Source: Streptomyces scabichelini
GTDB taxonomy: Bacteria > Actinomycetota > Actinomycetes > Streptomycetales > Streptomycetaceae
Length of the DNA: 61,497 bases
Reading direction: 5' to 3'
NCBI RefSeq assembly: GCF_011045015.1
Contig: NZ_JAAKZY010000036.1
Location: 1-61,497, forward strand
Part shown: one piece after another, positions 43,439 through 52,543 of the stretch
Layout of the letters: each line of letters opens with the position of its first letter
How positions within the stretch are numbered: position 1 is the first letter of the stretch
Position numbers and translations under genes: made by a program
The notes under the pieces: generated by a model
Told to the model about the DNA's origin: nothing
The model's input: only the letters and a program-made list of their open reading frames with translations
Database searches by the model: none

Positions 43439-44131
43439 ATGGACGCGCGTCTCAAGGTGTCCCGCACCGCCGCTGCGGCTGTATTGCTCGTGGTCATGGC
43501 CGCCTGTTCCGACAACTCTGACCCGGCTGCCACGGAAGGGACCACAGCCCCAGCTACCCCCACAGCCCCAAGCGCCCCCACGGCCGGAGCGCCGCCGGGG
43601 GCCGAGGTGCTCGGCACCGTACGGACAGGCGAGCCGTTCACCGTGACGATCGTGTACAGCGACCCCCCCGGCGCAACAGACCGTTGGCAGTTCACCGTAC
43701 GCAGCGTGACCTGCGGCAAGCCGATGGACCCCGCCGTCATGGCCCATGCAGCCGAGTCGGTCGGCTCACCCGCCCCCACTCCCACACCCGAGGCCGGCAA
43801 ACAGTTCTGCGTCGTGGCCATAGACGCGCTCAACGCTGGCAAGAGCGAGGCGACCTGGAACGCCGACGGCTCGGTGAGCCTGAACGTCGGCGACACCCGA
43901 TACACCCCGTCGAACGAGGACGCCGACTACGCCTTGGACTACGCGCAGTACTACGCCGATAAAGGACAGACGGGACCGACGTACGGGCGCAACCCGGGCA
44001 GCCGGGGACCGGCGCACGGGGTCTTCCAGATCCCGACAGGACAACAGCCGACCAGCATCTGGGTCACCTCCGGCACAGCCATCACCACGATTGACGGCGT
44101 GCAGCCGGGCTATCTGGTGCTCCTCAATTGA
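43439..44131 (+). CDS. Secreted lipoprotein, DUF4352-like
   Basis: A 230-residue lipoprotein. The lipobox is VVMAAC (Cys22), followed by a Thr/Pro/Ala-rich linker (TEGTTAPATPTAPSAPTAG) and an Ig-like beta domain resembling DUF4352 (GEPFTVTIVYSD, WQFTVRSVTCGKP, GKQFCVVAIDALNAGKSEAT, DTRYTPSNEDADYAL and GVFQIPTGQQPTSIWVTS). The ATG at 43439 has GAGGG just upstream. It is anchored on the outer face of the membrane. The function of DUF4352 proteins is unknown. Monocistronic. Confidence 0.85.
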   Translation: MDARLKVSRTAAAAVLLVVMAACSDNSDPAATEGTTAPATPTAPSAPTAGAPPGAEVLGTVRTGEPFTVTIVYSDPPGATDRWQFTVRSVTCGKPMDPAVMAHAAESVGSPAPTPTPEAGKQFCVVAIDALNAGKSEATWNADGSVSLNVGDTRYTPSNEDADYALDYAQYYADKGQTGPTYGRNPGSRGPAHGVFQIPTGQQPTSIWVTSGTAITTIDGVQPGYLVLLN

Positions 44132-44444
44132 GGCGCATCTCCTTGCGGGCCATGGCCCAGCCGGGGGTTTGCGCCCGCCGCGACGCCTGCGCATGTGGAA
44201 CGGGCACCACTGGTGGCGGGCTATCACCGGCTTCACGACCAGCGTGAGCGCGATGAACCGACAAATCTTCCACCGAGATCTGCCGCTCGACGTCTCGTCG
44301 CCCTGACTAACCAGCCGTCACTGGCATTCGCTCCCCAGGGCGTAAGACAGCTTCTCGAAGGTCGTACGGTCGCGGCTGCCACCGCTGAGGCCGGGCGCCG
44401 GCGCAAAGGAGTCGGACTGGTCACGGCCGGAGTTAGCCTGAAGT
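44132..44444. other. Gap with no supported gene
   Basis: Bases between the lipoprotein gene and the membrane/HhH gene carry no motif that could be recognised on either strand. Confidence 0.35.
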
Positions 44445-45132
44445 GTGGCGAGGATGGGCGACGCCGATCTGCCGGTCGGGAGGATGAGCTCCAGGGGAAG
44501 CATCTTGTGGGCCCTGATCCCGCTGTTCACGCTCGGGTTGGGAACGATGTTTGTCCTGGCGTGGGCGGCTCACCGACTCCGGTCACGCCCGCTCGGCGTC
44601 AGTGCCGTCGTGGCGCTGATCATGACCGTCGTCGCCTTGCCGCTCAGTGGTGCGCCGGATGATTCGGGCAGGGGCGCAGCGAGCGCGGTATTGATCATCC
44701 TGCTGATCGGCGGCGGCCTCACGGCGACGTTCATGATTCGGCGGCGGCTCGTTGGGCCGCCGACCGCCAGCCCAGCCGCCGTGCGTCCGGGAGGTGCGGA
44801 TCCGGCCGTTGGCGCGGCCCCACGAACGTCGGCAGCGGCGGGCCGAAGCGCGACGCATCCTCGATCGTGATCCCGCCCTCGCACGCGAGCTGCGGATCGG
44901 TCGACCGGATCTCCCACGGCAGTTCGATGACGGCGGCCTCGTCGACATCAATCACGTACCGGTCGCGATTCTTGCCACCCTGCCCGGCTTCACACCGGAG
45001 CTGGCTGAACGGGTCGCCCGGTCCCGCGACGAGCACCACGGCTTCGCCTTCGTCCAGGAGCTGGAGGTCTACGCCAACCTCCCCGGGGGGCTTGCCGACG
45101 AACTCGCCGAACGGTTGGTCTTCCTCCGCTGA
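44445..45132 (+). pseudogene. Membrane protein with C-terminal helix-hairpin-helix, frameshifted
   Basis: The first frame encodes two or three membrane helices (GSILWALIPLFTLGLGTMFV, VSAVVALIMTVVALPL and AASAVLIILLIGGGLTATFM) and then drifts. From about 44800 another frame continues with RRAEARRILDRDPALARELR, IGRPDLPRQFDDGGLVDINH and a ComEA-like helix-hairpin-helix (VPVAILATLPGFTPELAERV) to 45132. In other actinobacteria these halves form one protein. One indel near 44790-44830 separates them. The start may be GTG 44445, ATG 44454 or ATG 44484; the GGGAGG just before 44484 is too close for normal use. Confidence 0.65.
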
Positions 45133-45155
45133 TTCACGGCCTGGCACCATCGTGA

Positions 45156-46159
45156 TCACTGGGGTGCGTCAATGCGGCGGCCTCGTGGAGCAGCACAGCA
45201 ACTTGTTCGCCCCCATGGCGCCGACCCATCTGTCCGGCAGGGAGACGCTGAACCCGTTCCCGCGCCCAAAGCCCACGGCCTCCCGCGTCGTGCCGGACCT
45301 GACCCTGGTGCGACAGTACGAAGTGCGCCCAAAACGCCATCCTCGACTGAATGAAACTCTGGATAGACCTTCTCAGGGTCAGTATGCAGCCGGTAGTCCC
45401 ACAAGATGCCGTAGATCCCCAGCGTGATGATGGTGAGAAAGAGGTGAAGACCAAAGCTGCGGTTCAGCTCTTCGTCCGGCTCAAACGTCAACGGGTACCT
45501 GATGATCCCCAGCTTCGTCCAGATCAGGCTGATCTTCTCGTCGAAGTCCTGCTCGGTGAGCTGAATCTCCCACCAGAACCGCATCGTCCGGTAGTCGGCG
45601 TAGAGCCCGTAGATGCCTAGTGTGAGGAACGTCAGGATTCTGCGTATTGGCCTGATGCGGCAATGACCGCGTTGTAGTAATGCACACGCCGGTCCCCGAA
45701 ACGGTCAGCGCGGTCTATTCGGCGATAGAAGATCAATATCGCGTAGATGCCGAGAGTGACCCATGAAAGGAGAAAGAAGTACAGGGCCCAACTGACAAAC
45801 TTCTGGTCGGTGAAGCGCCGCTGATCCACGTAGCGATCGACCTGCTGAACTGCCTGGATCTGCTCCATGATGATCCCGGTCCTCACCCGGAGCACGACCA
45901 CGCCCGTCGGCGGTGCGGCCGGCGGTTTCATGGTCGGCGTCGTGGGTGCTTGGCGCGGCTCGGGAGGTGGCGGCGTCGGCCGCCGGGGTGACGGTGTCGT
46001 GGGGATGTCCGCGGGTGCCGTTTCGGACGTGGGCGCCGGTTCCTCTTCCAGGAGCGAGCCAACACCACCGAGGCCCAGAAGGAGGCCGAGAAGGACCAGG
46101 ACCGCGGTGATCCACGGGTGCTTGAGGCGTCTGGGGCGTCGTGGCCGGCGCTGCGGGCT
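45156..46159 (-). pseudogene. Broken DUF4234-type membrane protein gene
   Basis: One minus-strand frame (46159 to 45632) gives a membrane helix (ITAVLVLLGLLLGLGGVGSL), a Pro/Thr-rich linker and VQQVDRYVDQRRFTDQKFVS, YFFLLSWVTLGIYAILIFYR and VHYYNAVIAASGQYAES. A second frame carries on with ILTFLTLGIYGLYADYRTMR, FWWEIQLTEQDFDEKISLIW and a last helix FLTIITLGIYGILWDYR. The repeated LGIYxIL motif is typical of DUF4234. An indel at about 45640 breaks the gene, and no start codon precedes the first helix. The last 50 residues before 45156 appear to be read-through. Confidence 0.6.
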
Positions 46160-46166
46160 TCACCTT

Positions 46167-46424
46167 TCAGTACAGCACTGTCCCGCCGCGGCCGCCTCCG
46201 GCAACGGCGCGATCCTGTGCCGGAAGGACCGTGTCGCGGGCCAGGCTGCGGAATCCGTTGCGTGCCTCGGATAAGCACGCCAGATAGTTTCCGTAAAGAA
46301 CTCTCCGTACGGCCGTCTGGCGCTCCCGGATCTCGCGGCGCCAGCGGCCTCGCTCCAGAACCGCCGCGGACGCGGTGGCGATGATGGCACCCACACCTGC
46401 GCTGACCAAGGTTATCCACTCCAT
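46167..46424 (-). pseudogene. 3'-truncated small membrane-anchored protein
   Basis: From ATG 46424 the frame gives WITLVSAGVGAIIATASAAV, a membrane helix, followed by a charged helix (RWRREIRERQTAVRRVLYGN YLACLSEARN). Relatives in Streptomyces are about 160-200 residues, with a long cytoplasmic coiled region; here the frame ends after 85 residues at 46167, next to the broken DUF4234 gene. The end is probably a deletion junction. No ribosome site is evident. Confidence 0.5.
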
Positions 46425-46662
46425 GGCCCGAGTCTGGCCACTGCACGGGGTGTTGACACCGACACGGCCTGGGAGCACAGCGGGGACGCCGAACCGCCCC
46501 CGCCGCGTCCGGGCGGACGGATGCCGCCTTCGCTCTTTCCGTGCGGCGTTCCCGGTATGGGTCAGATGACCGATGCGCTTCAACGCGGTGAAGCCGCACA
46601 GTCACTCCACCGTGACACGACTCCGTGTCATTTACCGCCCACGCGCGCCTCGAGAGGTGGCC

Positions 46663-48366
46663 ATGCCCGCATTCGCCGATCTGGTCTTCGCCAACGGCTC
46701 GGTACTGACCGTCGATTCCCACTTCACCGTCGCTTCCGCCCTCGCGGTCACCGACGGCACCATCACTGCTGTCGGCGACCGTGACGATGTCGCGGCGCTC
46801 ATCGGCCCCGCCACCCGGGTGGTGGACCTCAAGGGCGGAACGTTGCTGCCCGGCATCAACGACTCCCATCTGCACGGCTGTGCGTTCGGGGTCGCCTCGC
46901 CCCCGCTGGCGCTGGACCTCGGTTACCCGACGGTGCGGTCGATCGCCGAGGTGGTCGAGGCGGTCAGGGAGGCGGCCGAGCGGACTCCGCCCGGTGAGTG
47001 GATCTTCGGTATCGGCTGGGATTCCGGTTATCTCGCGGAGTGCGTGGCCGACTCCTCACGGCTGCCAACTCGCCAGGACCTGGACGCCGTCAGTCCCCAC
47101 CATCCGGTGGTGTTGGTGGACTTCTCCGCGCATGTCTCGTGGGTCAACTCGGCCGCCCTCGACCGCGCGGGTGTCGACAGAGACACGGTTGCCCCGCCCG
47201 GAGGGATCATCGTCACCGATGCGACGGGGACACCCACGGGCCTGCTCCGAGAAGGCGCCCAGGAGTGTGCGCAGCGAGTGTTGCCGGCCCTCACCCGCGA
47301 GGTCCGGGCCATGGCCATCCGGTCGACGCTGGCCAAGCTGCGCGCTCTCGGCATCACCAGCTACACCGAGCCGGGCCTCGGCCCCGGTGGTGACTCCCTC
47401 ATGGGCGGGGCACTGGCACAGGAGAGCGTCGCCGTCTACCGCCAACTGCTGGCCGACGGCGAGTTGACCGCACGGGTCAGCGTGCTGCTGTTGCCGACCG
47501 GCATGTCGAGCACGGCGAAGGAGTTCGCGAGAGTCCTGGACGGTATCGATATGCCGCCGAGCAACGACTCGCGCCGGCTGAACGTGATCGGGGTGAAGAT
47601 CTTCGCCGACGGCATCCCGCCGAACAGGACGGCGTGGATGCACGAGGCGTACCTCGGCGGCGGCTGCGGTTCCCTCTGCGTGGGCGGCGAGACCGACGAC
47701 GAGCGTGTGGCCCAGGTTCGGGAGATGGTGCGGCACGCGCATGCCGCCGGCTATCAGGTGGGAGTGCACGTTACGGGGGACAGGGGTATCGACACCGTGG
47801 TCGACGCTCTTGCCGCAGCGGCAGCGGAGCACCCGCGTGCCGACGCCCGGCACTACGTCATCCACGGCGACTTCCTCACCGCCCGCAGCATGAAGATGCT
47901 GGCCGAGCACGGCTTCGGGGTCAACATGAACCCCACGCTCAAGTGGACCGTCGCCGACCTGGAGGAGGAGTTCGTCGGCCCCGAGCGAGCCGCGTACGAG
48001 TGGCCCTACCGTGCCGCCATCGATGCGGGGGTCACGGTGGCGAGCAGCTCGGACGCGCCCGTCACCTTCCCCGACTGGCGCCAGGGCATCGCCACCATGT
48101 TGCTGCGTGAGTCCAAGGCCAGCGGCCGGGTCAGCGGAGCCGACCAGCGCATCCAACTCGCGGAAGCGGTGCGCACCTACACCGTCAACGCCGCCTGGCA
48201 GGACTTCGCCGACGACTGGAAGGGCTCCCTGGAAGTCGGCAAGGTCGCTGACCTGTGTGTGCTCGGAGGCGACCTGCTGGCCGCCGACCCGCACGACATC
48301 CCGGACCTGCCCGTGGTGCTCACGGTGCTCGGCGGCGACGTCGTGCACGATGTGCTCACCTGCTGA
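46663..48366 (+). CDS. YtcJ-type metal-dependent amidohydrolase
   Basis: A 567-residue cytoplasmic amidohydrolase of the YtcJ/NfdA branch. A small beta domain leads to the metal motif NDSHLHG (His69 and His71). Further family landmarks are IGVKIFADGIPPNRTA (metal-bridging Lys), VGVHVTGDRGIDTVVDA (His), DARHYVIHGDF (His) and VTVASSSDAPVTFPDW (Asp). The C-terminal strand segment GKVADLCVLGGDLL closes the sandwich. The ATG at 46663 has GAGAGG upstream. It hydrolyses an amide or related bond, perhaps a formamide; the substrate is unknown. The LuxR regulator gene starts 44 bases after its stop, so they probably form one transcript. Confidence 0.93.
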   Translation: MPAFADLVFANGSVLTVDSHFTVASALAVTDGTITAVGDRDDVAALIGPATRVVDLKGGTLLPGINDSHLHGCAFGVASPPLALDLGYPTVRSIAEVVEAVREAAERTPPGEWIFGIGWDSGYLAECVADSSRLPTRQDLDAVSPHHPVVLVDFSAHVSWVNSAALDRAGVDRDTVAPPGGIIVTDATGTPTGLLREGAQECAQRVLPALTREVRAMAIRSTLAKLRALGITSYTEPGLGPGGDSLMGGALAQESVAVYRQLLADGELTARVSVLLLPTGMSSTAKEFARVLDGIDMPPSNDSRRLNVIGVKIFADGIPPNRTAWMHEAYLGGGCGSLCVGGETDDERVAQVREMVRHAHAAGYQVGVHVTGDRGIDTVVDALAAAAAEHPRADARHYVIHGDFLTARSMKMLAEHGFGVNMNPTLKWTVADLEEEFVGPERAAYEWPYRAAIDAGVTVASSSDAPVTFPDWRQGIATMLLRESKASGRVSGADQRIQLAEAVRTYTVNAAWQDFADDWKGSLEVGKVADLCVLGGDLLAADPHDIPDLPVVLTVLGGDVVHDVLTC

Positions 48367-48409
48367 GCACTGTCTTGACCGGGGCCGTGCCGCCGTCGAT
48401 GCTGTGCGC

Positions 48410-49714
48410 ATGGATGAACGGCTCCGGCACACGGAGGCGGTTCTGGGTGCGGCCCTGCGCGTGCGCGAGGCCGCACAGTGTGCGGTGGACGGCACCGGGA
48501 GCGCCGGTTCCGTGCTGGCCGCGCTGTCCGAGGCGATCCCCCATGACCATGCGTCCCTGGCCTGGTGGGACCCGCATCGCCGTCGCCACGTCATGCTGGC
48601 AACCAACTATCCGGACGCCATGACGCCGCACATCGAGACCCGGCTGCACGAGGATGCGCTGTTCGCGCCGACACGTCGCCCCGGAGGGGGGATGTGGCTG
48701 GGTGATGTGCCGCAGGAGCTGCGCCCGTTGTCCTCTACGATCCGTGACTTCATCGATCCGGGAGGATTCGAGGACGGCGTGACGGACTGCCTCTTCGCCC
48801 AGGACGGTCGCTACGTAGGTGTGCTCCTGATGAGCATGGCGAGACAACTCCTCCCGTCGCCGATCGGCCGCCGCGTCCTGGCGCTGCTCGACGACTGCCT
48901 TGCAGCAGCCGTGGACTCTCTGCCGCCCGAGGGCGTGACCGATACCCCAGACGGGCCGGCGCCGGACACATGCGTCGTCGTCTTTCCCGCTTCCTCATGG
49001 GCCGCCCCGATACCTGTCAGCGGGGACGTACCCGCGGAGTTCGCGGACGCAAGAGGGCCGCTGGCGGCTGCTGTACGGAACGCAGCCGCATCACGAGCCC
49101 TGCCCACCACGATCCTGATGGCATACGGCCGTCAACTGCTCGAACTACGACTGAGCCGTCGGGGCGTTGAGACCGTTGTCGCGTGCCGCCCGGTGCACCA
49201 TCCGGGGCGGCTCTCCCTGCGTGAGCTGCAGGTGCTGGCCGAGGTCACCGTCGGTGCCACCAATCGGGAGATCGCCGAAAATCTGCACGTGAGCGTGCGG
49301 ACCGTCGCGGCCCACATCGAACACATCCTCACCAAGCTCGACGTCCCCAATCGAGCGGCCGCCGCAGGGCGTGCTGCCACCTGGGGTCTTGAGCCCGCAC
49401 GCCCGGCGTCGCCGATGAACGGGATGGGCGCCCGACGGTTATGTGTACCGCAGCCGGATCCTTGCCGGATCCCGCGCGATCACCGGGTAGGAGCCGGCAC
49501 CCTACGGTCGGTGGACGATCGTCCACCGACCATCGCCTCCGCCGGCAGCGGCGGCTACGTCCGATTCCACCGACGCCACCTCATCCCTGGCGTACCCCAT
49601 GGGCGACGAGTGCGTCCTAAAGGTGTCGACCAGCTTCCCACGCCCGGAACGGGTGCTGGTCGTGGTGCGGCGTCGCTTGGAGATGTAGAGGTTGAGTGTG
49701 CCGTAGGACAGTGA
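48410..49714 (+). CDS. LuxR-type regulator with an extended tail
   Basis: A 434-residue frame. Residues 1-265 form an uncharacterised sensor region with a GAF-like look (SEAIPHDHASLAWWDPHRRR and VTDCLFAQDGRYVGVLLMSM), and the LuxR helix-turn-helix spans about 267-327 (LSLRELQVLAEVTVGATNRE and VRTVAAHIEHILTKLDVPNR). Relatives end about ten residues later; here about 100 further residues of low-complexity, unmatched sequence follow to 49714, suggesting loss of the original stop. It lies 44 bases after the amidohydrolase and probably controls it. Ligand unknown. Confidence 0.85.
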   Translation: MDERLRHTEAVLGAALRVREAAQCAVDGTGSAGSVLAALSEAIPHDHASLAWWDPHRRRHVMLATNYPDAMTPHIETRLHEDALFAPTRRPGGGMWLGDVPQELRPLSSTIRDFIDPGGFEDGVTDCLFAQDGRYVGVLLMSMARQLLPSPIGRRVLALLDDCLAAAVDSLPPEGVTDTPDGPAPDTCVVVFPASSWAAPIPVSGDVPAEFADARGPLAAAVRNAAASRALPTTILMAYGRQLLELRLSRRGVETVVACRPVHHPGRLSLRELQVLAEVTVGATNREIAENLHVSVRTVAAHIEHILTKLDVPNRAAAAGRAATWGLEPARPASPMNGMGARRLCVPQPDPCRIPRDHRVGAGTLRSVDDRPPTIASAGSGGYVRFHRRHLIPGVPHGRRVRPKGVDQLPTPGTGAGRGAASLGDVEVECAVGQ

Positions 49715-50249
49715 CGTGTCGTGCTGATCCATCAGCGCGGTCCAGATGTCCGGGGCCCGAGACCGGCGTGAAGCATCGAGTCGATTGGCCTCGGATGCCC
49801 GCAGCCCGTCGTAGGCCAGCTCGCGCTGTAGGTCCCGCTGGAGTTCCCCGGCGGCGCCGCCGAAACGGCACCCGCCCTACTCCGCCGGGAAGGCCCGCAG
49901 CTTCGCGGTGTCCCCCACGAAGGCCGAGAATGGCGATCGACAGCTCGTTGACGGTGGAGGGCCCGCCCTGGTCGCGGCGCTGCCCGAGCAGGTTGGAGGT
50001 GAATCCGCTCGCGTCGACCGAGCTCAGGTCCACGCCCTCGGCACCGACGGCGCTCACCAACACGCGAGGCGTGGTCGGGACGGCATCCGGCGACAGGGGA
50101 GCGGGGGGGGGAGGGAAATGGGTCGTCGGCGTTCACGTCCGACCGATCGGGAGCGCCGGTGCCGGGACGCAACAGATGCAGCCAGCTGCCGGAGCCATTG
50201 GAGTAATTCTCGCGTGCCTCGCTGGCCGGCGGAGTGGTGTCGGAGCGCG
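49715..50249. other. Decayed region between LuxR and reductase fragments
   Basis: No intact gene. Minus-strand fragments APDIWTALMDQHDTSLSYGT LNLYISKRRR (about 49690-49760) resemble the IstA helix-turn-helix region of IS21-type transposases, and AFVGDTAKLRAFPAE ends near 49880. Each is broken by stops and frame changes. The IS21 reading is weak. Confidence 0.3.
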
Positions 50250-50712
50250 TGGGCGTCGATCCCGTTCGCCTCCAGGACCGCGAGGATCGACTTGTCGGCC
50301 GGGATCTCGAAGACCTCACCGGTGTCGAGTTCGACGGTGAACGCCTGGTTGCCGCTGGTGTCGACCTCGGCGGCGACGAAGCGCTCCATGTGAACGTGGT
50401 CCTCGCCGACCACTGGTGCGAAGACCGAGGTGACCTGCTCCATGAAGCCCTGAGGGCCACAGGTGTAGACGTGGCCGGCTGGGGTCAGCCCGGCCGCCAC
50501 CTCGGAGAGCAGGACCGGCTGGTCTCCGCGCGGAACACCGAAGTGGAGCCGGACGGCGTCGCGGAATTCGGCCCGCCTCTCCAGCAGGTCGACGAACGCA
50601 GCCTCCTCCCGCGAGCGGGCGAAGTAGTGCAGCTCGAACTCCGCGCCATGGGTGCGCAGCCGGTAGGCCATGTTCAGCAGCGGGGTGATGCCGATGCCGC
50701 CGGCCTGTCGCC
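50250..50712 (-). pseudogene. Phthalate-dioxygenase-reductase-like fragment
   Basis: The minus strand reads GGIGITPLLNMAYRLRTHGA, FELHYFARSREEAAFVDLLE, GHVYTCGPQGFMEQVTSVF, HMERFVAAEVD and FTVELDTGEVFEIPADKSIL AVLEANGID. This is the NAD-binding half and the beginning of the 2Fe-2S domain of PDR/VanB reductases. The FAD/FMN half is missing upstream, where it is fused to the response-regulator end, and the iron-sulfur cysteines that should follow ANGID are absent. It is a relic of a two-component oxygenase reductase. Confidence 0.75.
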
Positions 50713-51333
50713 GATCAGGGCGCCCAGGCTCTCGGCGGCTGTCTTCTCCCTGATCCTCGCGCGGGGGGCGTCGACCGTCTTGAGGCTGATGTCCAGCTGC
50801 CTGGCGATCGACTTGCTCGGTTGTCCCGCGATCACGAGCCGCAGGATCTCCCGTTCGCGCTGACTCAGCGCGGCGAGCCGGGCCCGCACCGCACGCCGCT
50901 CGGCTTGCTCGGCGTATCGCTTGCGGGCCAGGCCCAGTGCGTTCTGGACGACTTCGAGCACGTGCTGCGGGTCGTAGGGCTTCTCCAGGAAGTCCAGCGC
51001 ACCCCGCTGCAGGGCACGCACCGACATCCGGATGTCGCCGTGCGCCGAGACGAAGACGACCGGTAGCACGGCGTCGGAAGTGTTGAGGAACTCCTGGACC
51101 TGGAACCCGCCCTTGTGCGGCATACGTACGTCCAGGACCAGGCAGGCGGGGCGGCCCGGATCGAAGGCGGCCAGGAAGGAGTCCGCGTCGGTGAAGCACT
51201 CCGTGTTGATGTGCACGGAGTCCAGCAGCCAGGCCAGGGACTGGCACAGTTGCTCGTCGTCGTCCAGGACGTAGACGACGTCGGCCGGCTCTGAGCGCGC
51301 TGTGGGCGCGGGCAGGCGAGAGTTGACGGTCAT
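50674..51333 (-). CDS. FixJ-type response regulator
   Basis: A 219-residue regulator: receiver with VYVLDDDEQLCQSL, phosphoacceptor Asp68 in LVLDVRMP, VFVSAHGDIRMSV and the Lys in DFLEKPYD, then a LuxR helix-turn-helix (LSQREREILRLVIAGQPSKS and SIARQLDISLKTVDAPRARI). The ATG at 51333 follows GAGGAG. The last residues (GDRPAASASPRC) lie in the junction with the reductase fragment, so the native C-terminus has been replaced, though the DNA-binding domain looks complete. Its sensor kinase is not in the window. FixJ-type regulators in such settings often control aromatic-compound oxygenases. Confidence 0.88.
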   Translation of the reverse strand: MTVNSRLPAPTARSEPADVVYVLDDDEQLCQSLAWLLDSVHINTECFTDADSFLAAFDPGRPACLVLDVRMPHKGGFQVQEFLNTSDAVLPVVFVSAHGDIRMSVRALQRGALDFLEKPYDPQHVLEVVQNALGLARKRYAEQAERRAVRARLAALSQREREILRLVIAGQPSKSIARQLDISLKTVDAPRARIREKTAAESLGALIGDRPAASASPRC

Positions 51334-51433
51334 CGCTCCTCGCTTTCAGGGACGTCGTGGCAACGACCCTAAGCAGCCGGGCTGGTTCTGCGGCGGCACT
51401 GCGTGCACGGACTTCCGCCTACGGGTGCATCGA

Positions 51434-52021
51434 TCAGGTGTAGGACGCCAAGAGCCCTTCGAGGACCTCGAGCTGGCGTTCCGGGGTGGTGATTCCCGGC
51501 GTGAGGACGGCGTTGACCTGGAAGCCCAGGACGACGGCGAACAGCGTCTCGACGATGTCCTCGTCACAGGTGCGGGTGGTCACCTCACCGGCTCTCCTGG
51601 CCTGGGCGAGGCAGCCGTGCATGAGCGTCCGCCACCGGCCCATGATGGCTTCGTAGGCGGACGACATGCGCGGGTCGTACAGGGCACGGTCCCAGAAGGC
51701 GACCACGACCCGCGCCTCCAGAAGCCGTGTGTCGTCCAACGGCATCAGCTCGCGGCAGAGGCTGCGCAGGGCCGACAGACCGCCCGTCTGCGCAATGGCG
51801 GGCTCCATGCGGCCTTCGGTCGCGTCGCACGCGTACTGGAAGGCGGCGAGCAGGATCTCGTCCTTGTCGCGGAAGTACGGGGCGAGCCCTCCGTTGGCGA
51901 AGCCCGCCTCGGCCGCGAGTTCCCTCATGGTCACCGCGGCGAGGCCGCGGCGGCTGACGAGCGACCAGACCGACCGGATGATCAGACGCCTCCGGGCCTC
52001 GTGATCGACGATCTTCGGCAT
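51434..52021 (-). CDS. TetR-family regulator (BetI-like)
   Basis: A 195-residue repressor. The helix-turn-helix spans about 10-55 (ARRRLIIRSVWSLVSRRGLA, TMRELAAEAGFANGGLAPYF) and the helical ligand domain follows (DPRMSSAYEAIMGRWRTLMH, FAVVLGFQVNAVLTPGI). The TetR branch resembles BetI-like proteins that control amine or choline catabolism. The ATG at 52021 follows GAGAAGGA. It is the last gene of an apparent operon with the membrane protein and the amine oxidase. A likely operator, TCTAC-GTTG-GTAGA, lies before the amine oxidase (54517-54530). Confidence 0.9.
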   Translation of the reverse strand: MPKIVDHEARRRLIIRSVWSLVSRRGLAAVTMRELAAEAGFANGGLAPYFRDKDEILLAAFQYACDATEGRMEPAIAQTGGLSALRSLCRELMPLDDTRLLEARVVVAFWDRALYDPRMSSAYEAIMGRWRTLMHGCLAQARRAGEVTTRTCDEDIVETLFAVVLGFQVNAVLTPGITTPERQLEVLEGLLASYT

Positions 52022-52051
52022 GTGGTCCTTCTCCGTTCCGTACCGGCCGCC

Positions 52052-52543
52052 TCACACGAACATGGCCGCCATGCTGATGATCATGAGTGCCGCACCGGGC
52101 TCCCGGTAAGCCCATGCCCGACGGGTGCAGGGCATGGCGTCCGGGCCGACGGAGCGGTCCGACAGCTGACCGAACATGATCCCAGCCGCTCGGGCGGTCA
52201 CCCAGGCGACGACCGTGAGTGCGGCCGGCCCGGCCACCATGCCGGCAGCCATGTGCGTATGTGATCCGCCGGAGTGGCCTGTCATCAGCACCATGAGCAG
52301 TGCCATCGCGGCCAAGTCGGTCACCTCGTCCCAGCCCCGCCGGTCGACGCACGCTCGCACGACGCTCCACAGGCAGGCGGCCCCGATGACGCAGGCTGCT
52401 GAACGCCCCCGGTCGCCGGACATGAGCACCATGCTGCTCAGCGCCAGCGACTGGGGCCCCCAGCGGCGCGCCGGCCCGGGTAGGTGACCGGCCAGGCAGA
52501 GCAGGGCCCCTGCCAGACCGGCCGCCGGCATCACTTCACGCAT
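52052..52543 (-). CDS. Membrane protein, DUF5134-like
   Basis: A 163-residue integral membrane protein with four or five helices, including [30 protein letters not shown] and [12 protein letters not shown]. The methionine- and histidine-rich stretches ([20 protein letters not shown]) could bind copper or another metal, which fits its neighbour, a copper enzyme. Its start overlaps the amine oxidase stop by 8 bases. Similar proteins are annotated DUF5134 in Streptomyces. Copper delivery is a hypothesis only. Confidence 0.7.
   Translation of the reverse strand: MREVMPAAGLAGALLCLAGHLPGPARRWGPQSLALSSMVLMSGDRGRSAACVIGAACLWSVVRACVDRRGWDEVTDLAAMALLMVLMTGHSGGSHTHMAAGMVAGPAALTVVAWVTARAAGIMFGQLSDRSVGPDAMPCTRRAWAYREPGAALMIISMAAMFV

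Noticed and set aside
49502..49880. Possible IS21 IstA remnant
   Set aside because: The similarity is short, broken by frame changes, and I could not identify any DDE motif.
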